A stretch of 64,000 bases of DNA from SKKY01 sp965228015. GTDB taxonomy: Bacteria; Bacillota; Peptococcia; Peptococcales; SKKY01. Shown in pieces: positions 8,864 to 17,860 of this stretch. The stretch is from contig OZ245787.1 in the NCBI GenBank assembly GCA_965228015.1, positions 1,736,001 to 1,800,000 of the forward strand. Direction: 5' to 3'. Made by a program: the position numbers and the translations under genes. Each line of letters starts with the position of its first letter. The stretch's first letter is position 1. Below the pieces are notes generated by a model. The model ran no database searches and was not told the origin of the DNA. It was given only the letters and a program-made list of their open reading frames with translations.

Positions 8864-9656
8864 AGGTATTACTATTGGTCAATATGTTGCTGGAGATTCT
8901 TTTGTTCACAGAATGGATCCCCGGGGTAAAATATTTTCCGTTTTTATATTAATGGCAGCATTATTTACGGCAAAAAATGGTCTTTCATATAGTATTATTA
9001 CTGCTTTTACGTTTTTTATTATTCTTTTATCTAAAATACCGATAAGACATTATTTAAAGGGTTTGAAACCTTTGTTAATTATTATTGCTTTGACTTCAAC
9101 TATGCATTTTTTCCTTACTCCAGGGGAGGAAATCTGGAGTAAGGGTATCCTTAAACTTACAAAAGAAGGACTTTGGCAAGGTCTTTTTATGGGAATAAGG
9201 TTAGCCTTGTTAATTATTATTACTTCAGTATTAACTCTTAGCACAACTCCAATTTCTTTAACTGACGGAATAGAAAAATTGTTAAATCCATTTAAGAAAA
9301 TTGGTATTCCGGCGCACGAGTTAGCGATGATGATGACAATTGCATTGAGATTTATACCTACTCTAATAGAAGAAACTGAAAAGATTATGAATGCGCAAAA
9401 AGCCAGGGGTGCGGATTTTGAAAGTGGAAATCTTTTAAAAAGAGGGAAAGCATTGATTCCGATTCTTGTTCCATTATTTATTAGTTCTTTTAGAAGAGCT
9501 GATGACTTAGCAATTGCAATGGAAGCAAGATGTTACCGTGGTGGAGAAGGCAGAACAAGGCTAAGAGAATTAGCATACTCTTATAGGGATTTCACTGCTA
9601 TTTTGCTAGTTTCAATATTATTGTCCCTGGTAATTTATTTTAAAATAACTATATGA
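8850..9656 (+). CDS. ecfT: ECF transporter transmembrane subunit T
   Basis: EcfT couples the two ATPases to exchangeable S subunits. The 268-residue protein has several hydrophobic spans and the two coupling-helix signatures with A-R-G/A-R-C motifs (AQKARGADFES and AMEARCYRGGEGRTR). It ends in TGA, and truA follows after 9 bases. Confidence 0.95.
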   Translation: MLMLKGITIGQYVAGDSFVHRMDPRGKIFSVFILMAALFTAKNGLSYSIITAFTFFIILLSKIPIRHYLKGLKPLLIIIALTSTMHFFLTPGEEIWSKGILKLTKEGLWQGLFMGIRLALLIIITSVLTLSTTPISLTDGIEKLLNPFKKIGIPAHELAMMMTIALRFIPTLIEETEKIMNAQKARGADFESGNLLKRGKALIPILVPLFISSFRRADDLAIAMEARCYRGGEGRTRLRELAYSYRDFTAILLVSILLSLVIYFKITI

Positions 9657-9665
9657 TGGTGTTTT

Positions 9666-10406
9666 ATGAAGAGAAATATCAAGGCTGTTATTGAATTTGA
9701 TGGAAGTTATTTTAAAGGATTTCAAAAACAGACTAAATGGGCTCCGACTGTTCAGGGTGTATTAGAACAAGTGATAAGACATACATTAAAGGAAAAAAAC
9801 AAAATATATGGTTGCAGCAGGACTGATGCAGGTGTTCATGCTTGCAATTATACTATTAGCTTTAAAACTGATAATCCTATTCCAGCAGATAATTTAAGGT
9901 TTGTTACAAACAAGAAGCTTCCTCTTAGTATTTATATAAAATCTATGGAGGATGCTCCTTTGGAATTTCATGCGAGACATCTTGCTGCTAAAAAATATTA
10001 TGTTTATAAGGTTCTTTGCGGCGATCACCCTGAGGTGTTCCAACATAATTACAAATACTATTTCCCCTTGGATTTAGATATAGAAAAAATGAAATCAGCA
10101 TTAAGTGAATTTGTAGGTAAAAAGGACTTTAGGGCATTTTCATCAAAACATACTGATGTTACTGACTTTAGAAGAACGGTAAATGAAGCATACTTAACAT
10201 TAGAAGGAAATGAGATTTGGTTTCACTTTATTGGAAGAGGCTTCGTTTATAATATGTTAAGAATAATTGTTGGTACAGTGCTTGATGTTGGTACAGGGAA
10301 AAGAAATATTGAGTCAATTAAAGAAGCTTTGGAAACTGGTGACAGGAGCTTGCGATCAAAAAAAGCACCAGCATCAGGTTTATATCTAAAAGAAGTTTGC
10401 TATTGA
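9666..10406 (+). CDS. truA: tRNA pseudouridine synthase A
   Basis: TruA isomerises uridines 38-40 of the tRNA anticodon arm. The catalytic Asp lies in CSRTDAGVHA (about residues 50-60). The C-terminal RGFVYNMLRIIVGTVLDVGTG motif is present and the 246-residue length is normal. The stop codon overlaps the -35 hexamer of the promoter for rplM-rpsI. Confidence 0.96.
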   Translation: MKRNIKAVIEFDGSYFKGFQKQTKWAPTVQGVLEQVIRHTLKEKNKIYGCSRTDAGVHACNYTISFKTDNPIPADNLRFVTNKKLPLSIYIKSMEDAPLEFHARHLAAKKYYVYKVLCGDHPEVFQHNYKYYFPLDLDIEKMKSALSEFVGKKDFRAFSSKHTDVTDFRRTVNEAYLTLEGNEIWFHFIGRGFVYNMLRIIVGTVLDVGTGKRNIESIKEALETGDRSLRSKKAPASGLYLKEVCY

Positions 10407-10431
10407 CATAGAGTAAGTGTTTTATTACAAT
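10403..10431 (+). promoter_or_regulatory. Sigma-A type promoter for rplM-rpsI
   Basis: TTGACA (10403-10408) and TACAAT (10426-10431) are separated by 17 bases, a near-consensus vegetative promoter. The -35 box overlaps the truA stop. The following untranslated leader of about 70 bases before rplM could fold, but I could not confirm a ribosomal-protein leader structure. Confidence 0.75.
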
Positions 10432-10506
10432 AAATTGTGGTTTATTGTTAAGCGAGCCCCGTTAACTTGTTTAGTACTATGAACCTTATCAGAGGAGGAA
10501 ATTTAT

Positions 10507-10938
10507 ATGCGTACCACGTACATGGCTAAGCCAACTGAAGTGGATAAAAAATGGTATATTTTTGACGCAGAAGAACAAACTTTAGGTAGATTGGCTTCTG
10601 TAGTTGCTTCAGTATTAAGAGGAAAACACAAACCTACATTTACACCAAATGTTGATTGCGGTGATCACGTAATTATTATTAATGCAGAGAAAATTCAGCT
10701 TACAGGAAAGAAATTAGATCAAAAAGAATTAATTCGTCACAGTGGACATCCTGGTGGTTTAAAAAGGACTAAGTATAGAGATCTATTAGAAAAAAGACCT
10801 GAATTAGCCATTGAAGTAGCTGTAAAAGGTATGCTTCCCCATAATCGTTTGGGTGCAAAAATGTTTACAAAATTAAACGTCTACCAAGATTCTGAGCATC
10901 CTCATCAAGCACAGAAGCCTGAAGTATGGCAAGGTTAG
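10507..10938 (+). CDS. rplM: Large ribosomal subunit protein uL13
   Basis: The 143-residue protein begins MRTTYMAKPTEVDKKWYIFD and carries the GRLAS and GMLPHNRLGAKMFTKLNVY motifs of uL13, an early 50S assembly protein. AGAGGAGG precedes the start. rpsI follows after 17 bases, the universal rplM-rpsI pair. Confidence 0.97.
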   Translation: MRTTYMAKPTEVDKKWYIFDAEEQTLGRLASVVASVLRGKHKPTFTPNVDCGDHVIIINAEKIQLTGKKLDQKELIRHSGHPGGLKRTKYRDLLEKRPELAIEVAVKGMLPHNRLGAKMFTKLNVYQDSEHPHQAQKPEVWQG

Positions 10939-10955
10939 GAAGGAGGAAGCAAATC

Positions 10956-11351
10956 ATGGCAGATCAAGTTCAATACTATGGAACAGGACGTCGTAAGAAG
11001 TCAATCGCGAGAGTAAGATTATTACCGGGAGATGGAAACATCACTATTAATGACAGAGAATTAGAAAACTATGTTGATAAAAAGACTTTAGAAATGATCA
11101 TTAAGCAACCTCTGGTATTAACTGAGACAGAAGGTAGATTTAATGTTGTTTGTAAAGTTCAGGGTGGCGGCGGAACAGGCCAGGCTGGCGCAATCAGATT
11201 AGGTATTACAAGAGCATTGCTTAAAGCAGAGCCAGGTTTAAGACCATCATTAAAAAGAGCGGGTTTCTTAACAAGAGACCCAAGAATGAAGGAAAGAAGA
11301 AAATACGGTCTTAAAAAGGCGCGTAAAGCTTCTCAGTTCTCAAAAAGATAA
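10956..11351 (+). CDS. rpsI: Small ribosomal subunit protein uS9
   Basis: The 131-residue protein has the YYGTGRRKKSIARVRL start and the C-terminal KYGLKKARKASQFSKR tail that reaches the decoding centre. The start was placed at the ATG behind AAGGAGGAAG, not at an upstream ATG inside rplM. An ISL3 element has inserted 11 bases after the stop, separating rpsI from its own terminator. Confidence 0.96.
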   Translation: MADQVQYYGTGRRKKSIARVRLLPGDGNITINDRELENYVDKKTLEMIIKQPLVLTETEGRFNVVCKVQGGGGTGQAGAIRLGITRALLKAEPGLRPSLKRAGFLTRDPRMKERRKYGLKKARKASQFSKR

Positions 11352-11410
11352 TAATAATAACTGGTTCTTTGTCAAATGTTGGGGCAATCCAATTAGATTA
11401 GATTCCATGA

Positions 11411-11440
11411 GTACCGCATTGAAAAATGCGGTACTTTTTT
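11411..11440 (+). terminator. Terminator hairpin inside the ISL3 left end
   Basis: GTACCGCATT (11411-11420) and AATGCGGTAC (11425-11434) form a 10-bp perfect stem with a GAAA loop and six Ts. It lies between the IS end and the transposase stop. It would stop rpsI transcripts from running antisense into the transposase and may stand in for the displaced rpsI terminator. Confidence 0.8.
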
Positions 11441-11449
11441 AAATTGTTT

Positions 11450-12628
11450 TTAGTTCATTACGTGCATTATTCTGTTTTTGAATCTCCAAAAATTTCTTAC
11501 ACCATAAGCATTTCTTTTTAAAACCTTAATTTTGTTGTTAACTCCTTCTGTATATCCGTTAGTATAAGTACAAGTAAATGAATTAAGAATATATTTCTGC
11601 CAGTTGAAAATGGTTCTGGAGCATTTATCGAATTCTTCAAGCTCACAGGACATAACAAACATATACCAGGCTTTCAAATTCTTTTTTGCACTTTCTAAAT
11701 CACTGCTGTCAACAAAGTTATAAAATTTTTCTTTTAACATATAAGCTTTTTGCAGTTTCTCAGAAGTAGCAAGCATAACGTTTACCTGGTCAATTTCTTC
11801 AGGAGTTAAATACTTCATTCTTTTTAAGAGAAGGGAGCGACTTCTTTTGAAATATCTTCGCCTTTCCTTGGCAAATTTCTTTTGCTCATCTTTCCTAATT
11901 CTTTCAAATGCCCAAGTGACCTGCCTAATGAAATGGAATTTATCGATAATGATAGTTGCATTTTTAAAATATGTTTCAATAATATCCTTGTAAGGTTGCC
12001 ACATATCCATAATGAAGTATTTTACTTTATCCCTGTCATTGAATTTCCTGAAATAGTCCGATAAAATGTGTTGTTCTCTTCCGTGAAGAATATCAAGTAC
12101 CTTCTTGTTTTGGGGATCAGTTAATATGCACTGGTACTTTTTGCCCCCGGCATTACCTTTAAATTCATCAATAGAGATTACTTCGGGCAATTTTGTTAGG
12201 GAATAGTCTATGAATCTAAAAAGCCTGAGAGTCGTTGATGGTGAAATATTATTCTCTTTGGCAATATCAGATACAGAGTAAACATTTTTCATTCGAGTAA
12301 TTATGTATTTTATCAGCCTGCTGGTCATTCTTTGATAGCGGGGGAGAAAATCATTTTTTTCGTAGAATTTTTTATTGCAGTGATTACAAACGTACCTTCT
12401 TTTTTTGTAGTAAAGGTAGGTTTTCTTCCCTGAGATGGAAATATCTTTTATCATTTGAATTCTGTAATCATGAACTTTACTGGTTTGTTGATGGCATTTG
12501 GGGTAATTGTGAGTTTTAATCTCCAGAGAAAAAGAAAAGGACGTTGAATCAGAAGAAGTTTCTAATTGTTCTAAAATTATCCCTTTAAAACCAATTAATT
12601 TTTTAATATAATAGTTATTACAGAGCAT
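11450..12628 (-). CDS. ISL3-family transposase
   Basis: The frame encodes 392 residues from the ATG at 12628, which has AAGGAGG just upstream. The open frame extends further 5' through the inverted repeat, but that part is not expected to be translated. A zinc-ribbon and HTH region (VCNHCNKKFYEKN, SVSDIAKENNISPSTTLRLF) is followed by the DDE domain with ISIDEFKGN, MDMWQPYKD and YTEGVNNKIK. The first zinc-finger motif reads HNYPKCH where the family has CPxC, so one Cys is replaced by Tyr. The frame is otherwise unbroken, unlike the other IS genes here. Confidence 0.9.
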   Translation of the reverse strand: MLCNNYYIKKLIGFKGIILEQLETSSDSTSFSFSLEIKTHNYPKCHQQTSKVHDYRIQMIKDISISGKKTYLYYKKRRYVCNHCNKKFYEKNDFLPRYQRMTSRLIKYIITRMKNVYSVSDIAKENNISPSTTLRLFRFIDYSLTKLPEVISIDEFKGNAGGKKYQCILTDPQNKKVLDILHGREQHILSDYFRKFNDRDKVKYFIMDMWQPYKDIIETYFKNATIIIDKFHFIRQVTWAFERIRKDEQKKFAKERRRYFKRSRSLLLKRMKYLTPEEIDQVNVMLATSEKLQKAYMLKEKFYNFVDSSDLESAKKNLKAWYMFVMSCELEEFDKCSRTIFNWQKYILNSFTCTYTNGYTEGVNNKIKVLKRNAYGVRNFWRFKNRIMHVMN

Positions 12629-12760
12629 AAGTAAATTCCTCCTTAGATTACAGTGGGTGTTCTCTAATATGGATTTACCTAATGTTCTGTATTTTTTTCG
12701 CAAATAAATGTCAGAATGGTTTTTACCACCCCAACATTTATTGTAGAACCTAATAACTTT

Positions 12761-12797
12761 AATCATCTGTGTATTTTATGCACAGATGATTTTTTTG
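12761..12797 (+). terminator. Original rpsI terminator, displaced by the IS
   Basis: AATCATCTGTG (12761-12771) pairs with CACAGATGATT (12781-12791), followed by a T run. The stem starts 3 bases after the right-hand target duplication, so it belonged to the rplM-rpsI operon before the ISL3 insertion. Confidence 0.8.
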
Positions 12798-12821
12798 TAC
12801 TAAAAGGGTAAGTATTCTCAG

Positions 12822-13616
12822 GTGATGAAAAATGATAAAAAAATAGGAATATTCCCTCATCCTCCTTTTGTAATTCCGGAAATAGGAAAGGATGAAAGCT
12901 TAAAGGTTAAAGAGACTTATAAATCTATGAAAAGTCTGGCAAGGGAGTTTATTAAAGATGGAATAAAGAAAATTCTGGTAATATCTCCTCATGGTCCTGC
13001 GTATTCAAGGATGCTTGCTGTAAATACTAATGAATACTTAGTTGGAAGTTTGAAAGATTTTAATTATACGAAAGAATTTTCATATAAGAATCTCTTAAAT
13101 CTTAGCCAAGAATTTACAAAGAGAGGTTTTTACCCAATAAAAGCTAATTTAGACCATGGTGTATTAGTTCCTTTATACTTTTTTAATAAGTATAAGGCAA
13201 ATATTGAAATATTAAGTATTAGTACAGGGTTTATGGATAAAAAAGATTTGGAGTCTATGGGTAAGATTATCGGAGATATCTTATTAAAAGAAAATAAATA
13301 TAAGGATGAAACTTTCGGCTTAATTGTATCTGCAGATTTAAGTTACAGGCTGAAGCCGGATTCTTATTATGGTTATTCAGAAGATGGCCCGGTTTTTGAT
13401 AAAATGGTTTGTGAAGCAGTTGAAAATGGGAAAGTTGAAGAACTTATTAACATACCGATGAACATTGTGGAAAGGGCGGGTCAGTGTGGCTTTATTCCCT
13501 TTCTATTAGCGGCCTTTGCTGTTTCAGGTTTAAAAATAGACAGTGAGCTATTAAGTTATGAAAAGCCCTTTGGAGTAGGTTATATGGTGGGAAAAGGTGA
13601 TGTTATTTATGAATAA
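12822..13616 (+). CDS. Memo/LigB-like protein of the AmmeMemoRadiSam group
   Basis: The 264-residue protein resembles the Memo/class III extradiol dioxygenase-like subunit (LigB superfamily), with IFPHPPFVIPEIG at the start, SPHGPAYSRM near residue 65, LDHGVLVPLYFF near 120 and SADLSYRLKP near 175. In many Clostridia it is fused or adjacent to AMMECR1 and a radical SAM protein, the set annotated AmmeMemoRadiSam, whose reaction is not established. Here it is the only intact member of the trio. AMMECR1 starts overlapping its stop. Confidence 0.85.
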   Translation: MMKNDKKIGIFPHPPFVIPEIGKDESLKVKETYKSMKSLAREFIKDGIKKILVISPHGPAYSRMLAVNTNEYLVGSLKDFNYTKEFSYKNLLNLSQEFTKRGFYPIKANLDHGVLVPLYFFNKYKANIEILSISTGFMDKKDLESMGKIIGDILLKENKYKDETFGLIVSADLSYRLKPDSYYGYSEDGPVFDKMVCEAVENGKVEELINIPMNIVERAGQCGFIPFLLAAFAVSGLKIDSELLSYEKPFGVGYMVGKGDVIYE

Positions 13617-14113
13617 TAATTATATTAAGATTGCCGAAAAGGCAATTTATGAATATCTGAAGACTGGAGAAAAGCTAAAGGCGGAAACTAATGATGAATT
13701 AAAGGAAATTAAAAAGGAGTATTTGTTTCTTTAAAAAAATGGGTAGACTAAGAGGTTGTATTGGAACAATTCATGGGAGATATTCTGTTGAAGATGAAAT
13801 TATTAATAATGCTATTGCAGCTGCCACGGAAGATTCAAGATTTTATCCAGCAAGTATAGAAGAACTTGATGATATTGAAATTTCGGTGGATATTCTTGAA
13901 TCAGAGGAAACGGTTAGCAGTATTTCTGAGCTGGATCCGAAAATTTATGGGGTTATTGTTGAGCAAGGATATAAAAGAGGTTTGCTTCTTCCAAATCTTG
14001 TGGGAGTTGATTCTGCGGAGGACCAAATAAAAATTGCCAAGGAAAAAGCGGGAATTAAAGATGGGGAATATAAAATTAAGAAATTTAAGGTGACAAGATA
14101 TGAAAGAGGCTAA
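13609..14113 (+). pseudogene. AMMECR1-domain protein, frameshifted
   Basis: An open frame begins MNNNYIKIAEKAIYEYLKTG, then shifts near the A-run at 13711-13715. Adding one A restores KKGVFVSLKKMGRLRGCIGT, the AMMECR1 signature. After the shift the frame continues intact to VTRYERG. The lesion is a single missing A. The gene lies between the Memo gene and the radical SAM gene, overlapping both, so it is part of one operon. Confidence 0.85.
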
Positions 14114-14956
14114 CTATTATACTGAGAAGGAGAATATGGAAGTAAGTTGTAATCTGTGTCCGAGAAAGTGTAATATAAAGGATAATTACAGAGGGTATTG
14201 CAGATCAAGATATAATATTAAAGGGATTTTATATACGGAGAATAACTTTTTATCTTCCATGGCTTTAGATCCAATTAAAAAGAAACCTTTGTTTCGTTTT
14301 TCACCAGGGGGAAAAATATTATCTGTAGGGGCAAGCGGATGTAATTTTTGTTGTGATTTTTGCCAGAACTGGCAAATTTCTCAATGTGAAAATAAAAATG
14401 TAATTAAAGTTTCGCCAAGAGATCTTAGTAATAAGGCAGCTGAGCTTTTATCTTCTGGAAATATTGGAGTCGCTTATACCTATTCAGAACCGGTAATAAT
14501 GATTGAGTATGTTTTGGAAACAGCGATGCCAATTAAAGAAAAGGGAATGAAAAATATGTTTACATCAAACGGATATATTGAAGAAATACCTTTGTTTGAT
14601 TTACTGAAATATATAGATGCTTTTAATATTGATGTTAAGGCATTCTCCGAGGAAAGTTATCTTAAAAACTTTTCTGCAGACTTTAAAGTAATTAAAAAAA
14701 TCTAGAGCTTATTAAAGAGAAAAAGAAACATCTGGAAATTAGTTGTTTAATTGTTCCAGGTGTTAATGATAAAATAGATGAGGGAGAAAATTTTTTTCAT
14801 TGGTTGTCTGAGATTGATGAGGAAATCCCGGTTCACATTAATCGTTATTTTCCCTGCTATAAATCTGAAACAGAGGCAACTAGCACAGAAGTATTAATGG
14901 CAATGAAAGATGTTGCTGAAAAATATATGAAATTTGTTTATGTTGGAAATGTTTAA
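14100..14956 (+). pseudogene. AmmeMemoRadiSam-type radical SAM protein, frameshifted
   Basis: The N-terminal half has the radical SAM cysteine motif CNFCCDFC (C-x3-C-x2-C) near residue 80 and a preceding CNLCPRKCNI. The frame breaks at the A7 run at 14694-14700. With one more A it continues LELIKEKKKHLEISCLIVPG to KFVYVGNV. It resembles PflA-type activating enzymes. Only one lesion is seen, so the break is recent. Confidence 0.87.
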
Positions 14957-15192
14957 TAATTAGGAGGAGATGCAAAATGATTCAGGAAGTGATATTTAAA
15001 TTGAATAATGATGATTTTGGCTTGGAGATAATGAATGTAAATGAAATTATCAGAATGCAGGAGTTAACTGCAATGCCGAATACTTCAGCTTATATTCTTG
15101 GAGTTACTAATATCAGGGGTAAGGTTATTCCTGTTATTTCTATGAAAAAAATATTAGGGATGGAAGAATCATCGGATGATGACGCTTTGGTG

Positions 15193-16492
15193 TGACCCCC
15201 AAAAAGGGTACACTTCTGGGACAGTAAATTTCACCAAATTAATTAAATGAAAAAATCTGTTTATAGAAGCCTTGGAGGGACACCTCCAAGGCTTCTTTGC
15301 GTCCTGTCATTAATATAAAATTTAATGTAATCTTCAGTAATTTCTTTTATATCTTTAAAACTTTTGATTCTTTTCTTGTAGAGATTAATACTTTCTGTTT
15401 TGTAATGGCTAAAGAAACTTTCAATCTTCGCATTATCCCAGCAATTTCCTCTTCTGGACATACTTTAAACTGCTCCTAAAGACTTTAAATAGCTGGAATA
15501 TTCTTTGCTTGTGTATTGAACACCTTGATCACTATGGATAACAGTATTCTTAATACCTATCTTTTTTGAAAGTTTTTCAATAGTTTTTACAGTCAGCTTG
15601 CTGTCAGGATTCTTACTGTATTCCCAGCTTACTGGCTCATTGTTAAACAGATCTAGGGCAACACACAGATATAGCTTAGAGTTTCTGTAAGGAATACAGG
15701 TAATATCTGTGGCTATTTTTTCTCCTGGGCGACTTGCCTTAAAATCCCTGTTTAATATATTGGCTTTGAATTGTTTATCATCTTGAATCCTATTCTTTTT
15801 TCTTCTGATTCTGGATCTGAGATTGTTTTCCTGCATTATTCTTTGAATCTTTTTATGATTAACAACTATTTTAAACGCATTTCTTAGCTCATTTCCTATT
15901 CTTCTGTAACCAAAAATTCCTTTTGATTTGTTATATATTTGAATAATTATTTTCTCAATGGAATCTTCTTTTTTTATTGGTTTGTCTCTGAAATTGCAAT
16001 AGGCTTTTCTTTTTACTCCAGCAATTTCGCAAAGAAATTTTACTGTATATTTAAATTCCAAAGCAAATATAGCTCTGTACTTTAGCTCCCTGACTTTTGT
16101 TTTTTTAGAAATAAAGGGCTGTAAATGCTCTAATTGTTCGTAGTATTCAATTTTAGCATAAAGATGTTCTATTTCTTTTTCGTATTCAATTTCTCTTTGT
16201 GTTTTCTCAGGAAAATCTATTTTATCTGATCTGATTTTTATCTTATCCGGATCTTTCTTAGCTTCTGTTGGAAGAAGTCCTTTTTCTTTTAATTGTTTTT
16301 CCCAATTAAGAACAAGATTTTTTGAAGATAAATTGTACTTTGCAGTAATCTTTCTTGCCCCAAGATCGCTTTCGTAATATTCCTTAATTACAGAGAGTTT
16401 AAATTCATCGGAATAGTTCTTTGTCATTAAAATCAGCCCCCAAAATTAGTATATCTTACTGTCCCGATTTTGTGTAATTTTTTGGGGGGTCA
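15193..16492 (-). mobile_element. IS3-family element inside cheW
   Basis: The element is about 1300 bp with matching ends: TGACCCCC, then AAAAA, TACAC and GGGACAGTAA on both sides when the right end is reverse-complemented. It carries one transposase reading frame on the minus strand, broken by a single stop. I find no clear target duplication. Confidence 0.88.
15261..16427 (-). pseudogene. IS3-family transposase with one in-frame TAA
   Basis: The frame starts MTKNYSDEFKLSVIKEYYES (HTH), passes through a coiled linker and an integrase core with TDITCIPY, IHSDQGVQYTS and, after the stop, NAKIESFFSHYKTE, so all three DDE residues are present. OrfA and OrfB are in one frame without the usual frameshift. 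The only lesion is TAA at 15465-15467 in GAV-stop-SMSRRGN. In IS3 transposases this position is a well-conserved Gln (QSMSRRGN), so a CAA-to-TAA change explains it. Confidence 0.9.
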
Positions 16493-16725
16493 GACCAGAA
16501 CAAGAATTATTGTAGCTTCCCTAGGGGAAAAAACTTATGGTTTTAAGGTCGATTCCGTTTCGGAAATTATTAAAATCGAAGAGGAACAAATCGATAAACA
16601 AGAAGGAATTGGAGAAGATGCAGAGAAGAACTACATCTTTGGTATTGCCAAATTAGATGAAAGACTGGTAAAATTGATAGACTTGGAAAAAATATTTCAA
16701 TAAAGATTAGGTGGGAAACTAATAA

Positions 16726-17767
16726 ATGAGATCAATTGCCATCGAGGATATAAAAGATGGCCAGATTATAGCAAAGAATGTATATGATAAGGAAGGAGAC
16801 TTTTACTTAAAGAAGGAACAGTTGTAAAAAAATTGTATGTAAAAAGGCTTGAGGATATGGGCCTTCCTTTTGTTTATGTAAAGGATGAACTTCTTGAAGA
16901 TGAAATAGAGAAGGAAGATCTGGTAAGTGATAGTGTAAAAGTAAATTTTGTCAGAGTAGTAATGGATGTGCATGTCAGGCTTAAGGCTGGTAAGAATATC
17001 GATAGTAAAGAGATGTATCGTATAGTAAATAAGGTTCTTGAGGATGTAACCAGTAGTAAAAATCTTATGGTCTCCGGAGTGGATTGTTATAGTGAAAAAA
17101 TAAAGTTTTTTGTTCATAGCTTAAATGTTTCTGTGATTTCGATTTTGATTGGAAAATATATTGGCTATAATGATTTTCAAATTAAAGATCTTGCTTTAGG
17201 AGCTATGCTTCATGATATTGGCAAAATAGAAGATAATGGCGAGGGACATACTGAACAGGGTTTTGAGATTCTTAAAAAGATTCCTGAGATAAAAACCCAG
17301 GTAGCTCATATTGCTTTCCAACATCATGAAAATTATGATGGAACTGGTTATCCGAGAAAAATTAGTGGAGATGAAATACAAGAGTATTCGAAAATTGTTG
17401 CTATTGCTAATTATTATGATAATTTATCTTTTGTGAACCCGGAAAAAGAAAGAATATATCCATACCAGGCTATAGAAAAAATTATGAGTTTAACCAGAAC
17501 CATGTTTGATCCTAAGCTGGTGGATATTTTCACAAAACATATAGCTCCTTTTCCAGTAGAATCTTTTGTTAGATTAAGCAATCTTCGAATGCAGTTGTAT
17601 TGAGAATTTCGGAAGGGCTTCCAAGCCGTCCTGAAGTTATGGAAATTGCGGATAGGTATGGTGCAAGACTTGCACAATTCAGAAGAGTTAATTTAATGGA
17701 AGAAAGAACACTATTTATAAATGAAATATTACCTGAGAATAAGAGGGAACTAATAGACTTAGTATAA
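16726..17767 (+). pseudogene. HD-GYP domain phosphodiesterase, two frameshifts
   Basis: HD-GYP proteins hydrolyse cyclic di-GMP. The core has MLHDIGK, HHENYDGTGYP and AIANYYDNL. The start (MRSIAIEDIKDGQIIAKNVY) is put out of frame near 16801-16804. The C-terminus (VVLRISEGLPSRPEVMEIAD, ending ELIDLV) is out of frame after 17588-17589. Each lesion is fixed by adding one base. It follows cheW directly and appears to share its transcript, consistent with a motility-related signalling unit that is now lost. Confidence 0.85.
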
Positions 17768-17768
17768 A

Positions 17769-17793
17769 ACTTGACTTTTTGTCAGGTTTTTTT
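17769..17793 (+). terminator. Terminator between the HD-GYP gene and argC
   Basis: ACTTGAC (17769-17775) and GTCAGGT (17781-17787) form a 7-bp stem with one G-T pair and a five-T loop, followed by seven Ts. Confidence 0.8.
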
Positions 17794-17802
17794 ACAAAAT
17801 AA

Positions 17803-17831
17803 TTGTATATATATGCATTTTTATGTATAAT
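17803..17831 (+). promoter_or_regulatory. argC promoter with an overlapping ARG-box-like operator
   Basis: TTGTAT (17803-17808), a 17-base spacer and TATAAT (17826-17831) form a vegetative promoter. The spacer and -10 hold TGCATTTTTATGTAT (17814-17828). By hand this matches 12 of 15 positions of the Gram-positive arginine-repressor box TGAATTTTTATTCAT. A repressor bound there would block polymerase. AAGGAGTG lies before the argC start. Confidence 0.7.
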
Positions 17832-17860
17832 AATAAAACAAACTTAAGGAGTGATATTTT

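Larger units (their letters stand above)
11363..12750 (-). mobile_element. ISL3-family insertion sequence
   Basis: The element is 1388 bp with imperfect terminal inverted repeats, which share GGTTCT and then AAATGTTGGGG at both ends. It is flanked by an exact 8-bp target duplication TAATAACT (11355-11362 and 12751-12758), the size expected for this family. It holds one transposase gene on the minus strand. It split rpsI from its terminator without touching the coding sequence. Confidence 0.93.
14977..16703 (+). pseudogene. cheW: CheW chemotaxis coupling protein, split by an IS3 element
   Basis: The first part (14977-15192) reads VIFKLNNDDFGLEIMNVNEI and LGVTNIRGKVIPVISMKKIL, the CheW beta-barrel. 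The second part (about 16494-16703) reads IIVASLGEKTYGFKVDSVSE and ends KLIDLEKIFQ. Together they make one CheW domain of about 145 residues, which links chemoreceptors to CheA. No other chemotaxis gene is in the window. A 1.3-kb IS3-family element interrupts it. Confidence 0.9.

Noticed and set aside
10432..10506. L13 leader RNA before rplM
   Set aside because: The leader has some pairing potential (GTTAAGCG and CCCCGTTAAC) but I could not match it to a known structure with confidence.
13595..13640. In-frame TAA as a lesion in a fused Memo-AMMECR1 gene
   Set aside because: The AMMECR1 frame has its own ATG overlapping the Memo stop in another frame, so two overlapping genes explain the arrangement.
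15186..16500. Target-site duplication around the IS3 element in cheW
   Set aside because: Several boundary choices were tried; none gives a matching 3- or 4-bp repeat.
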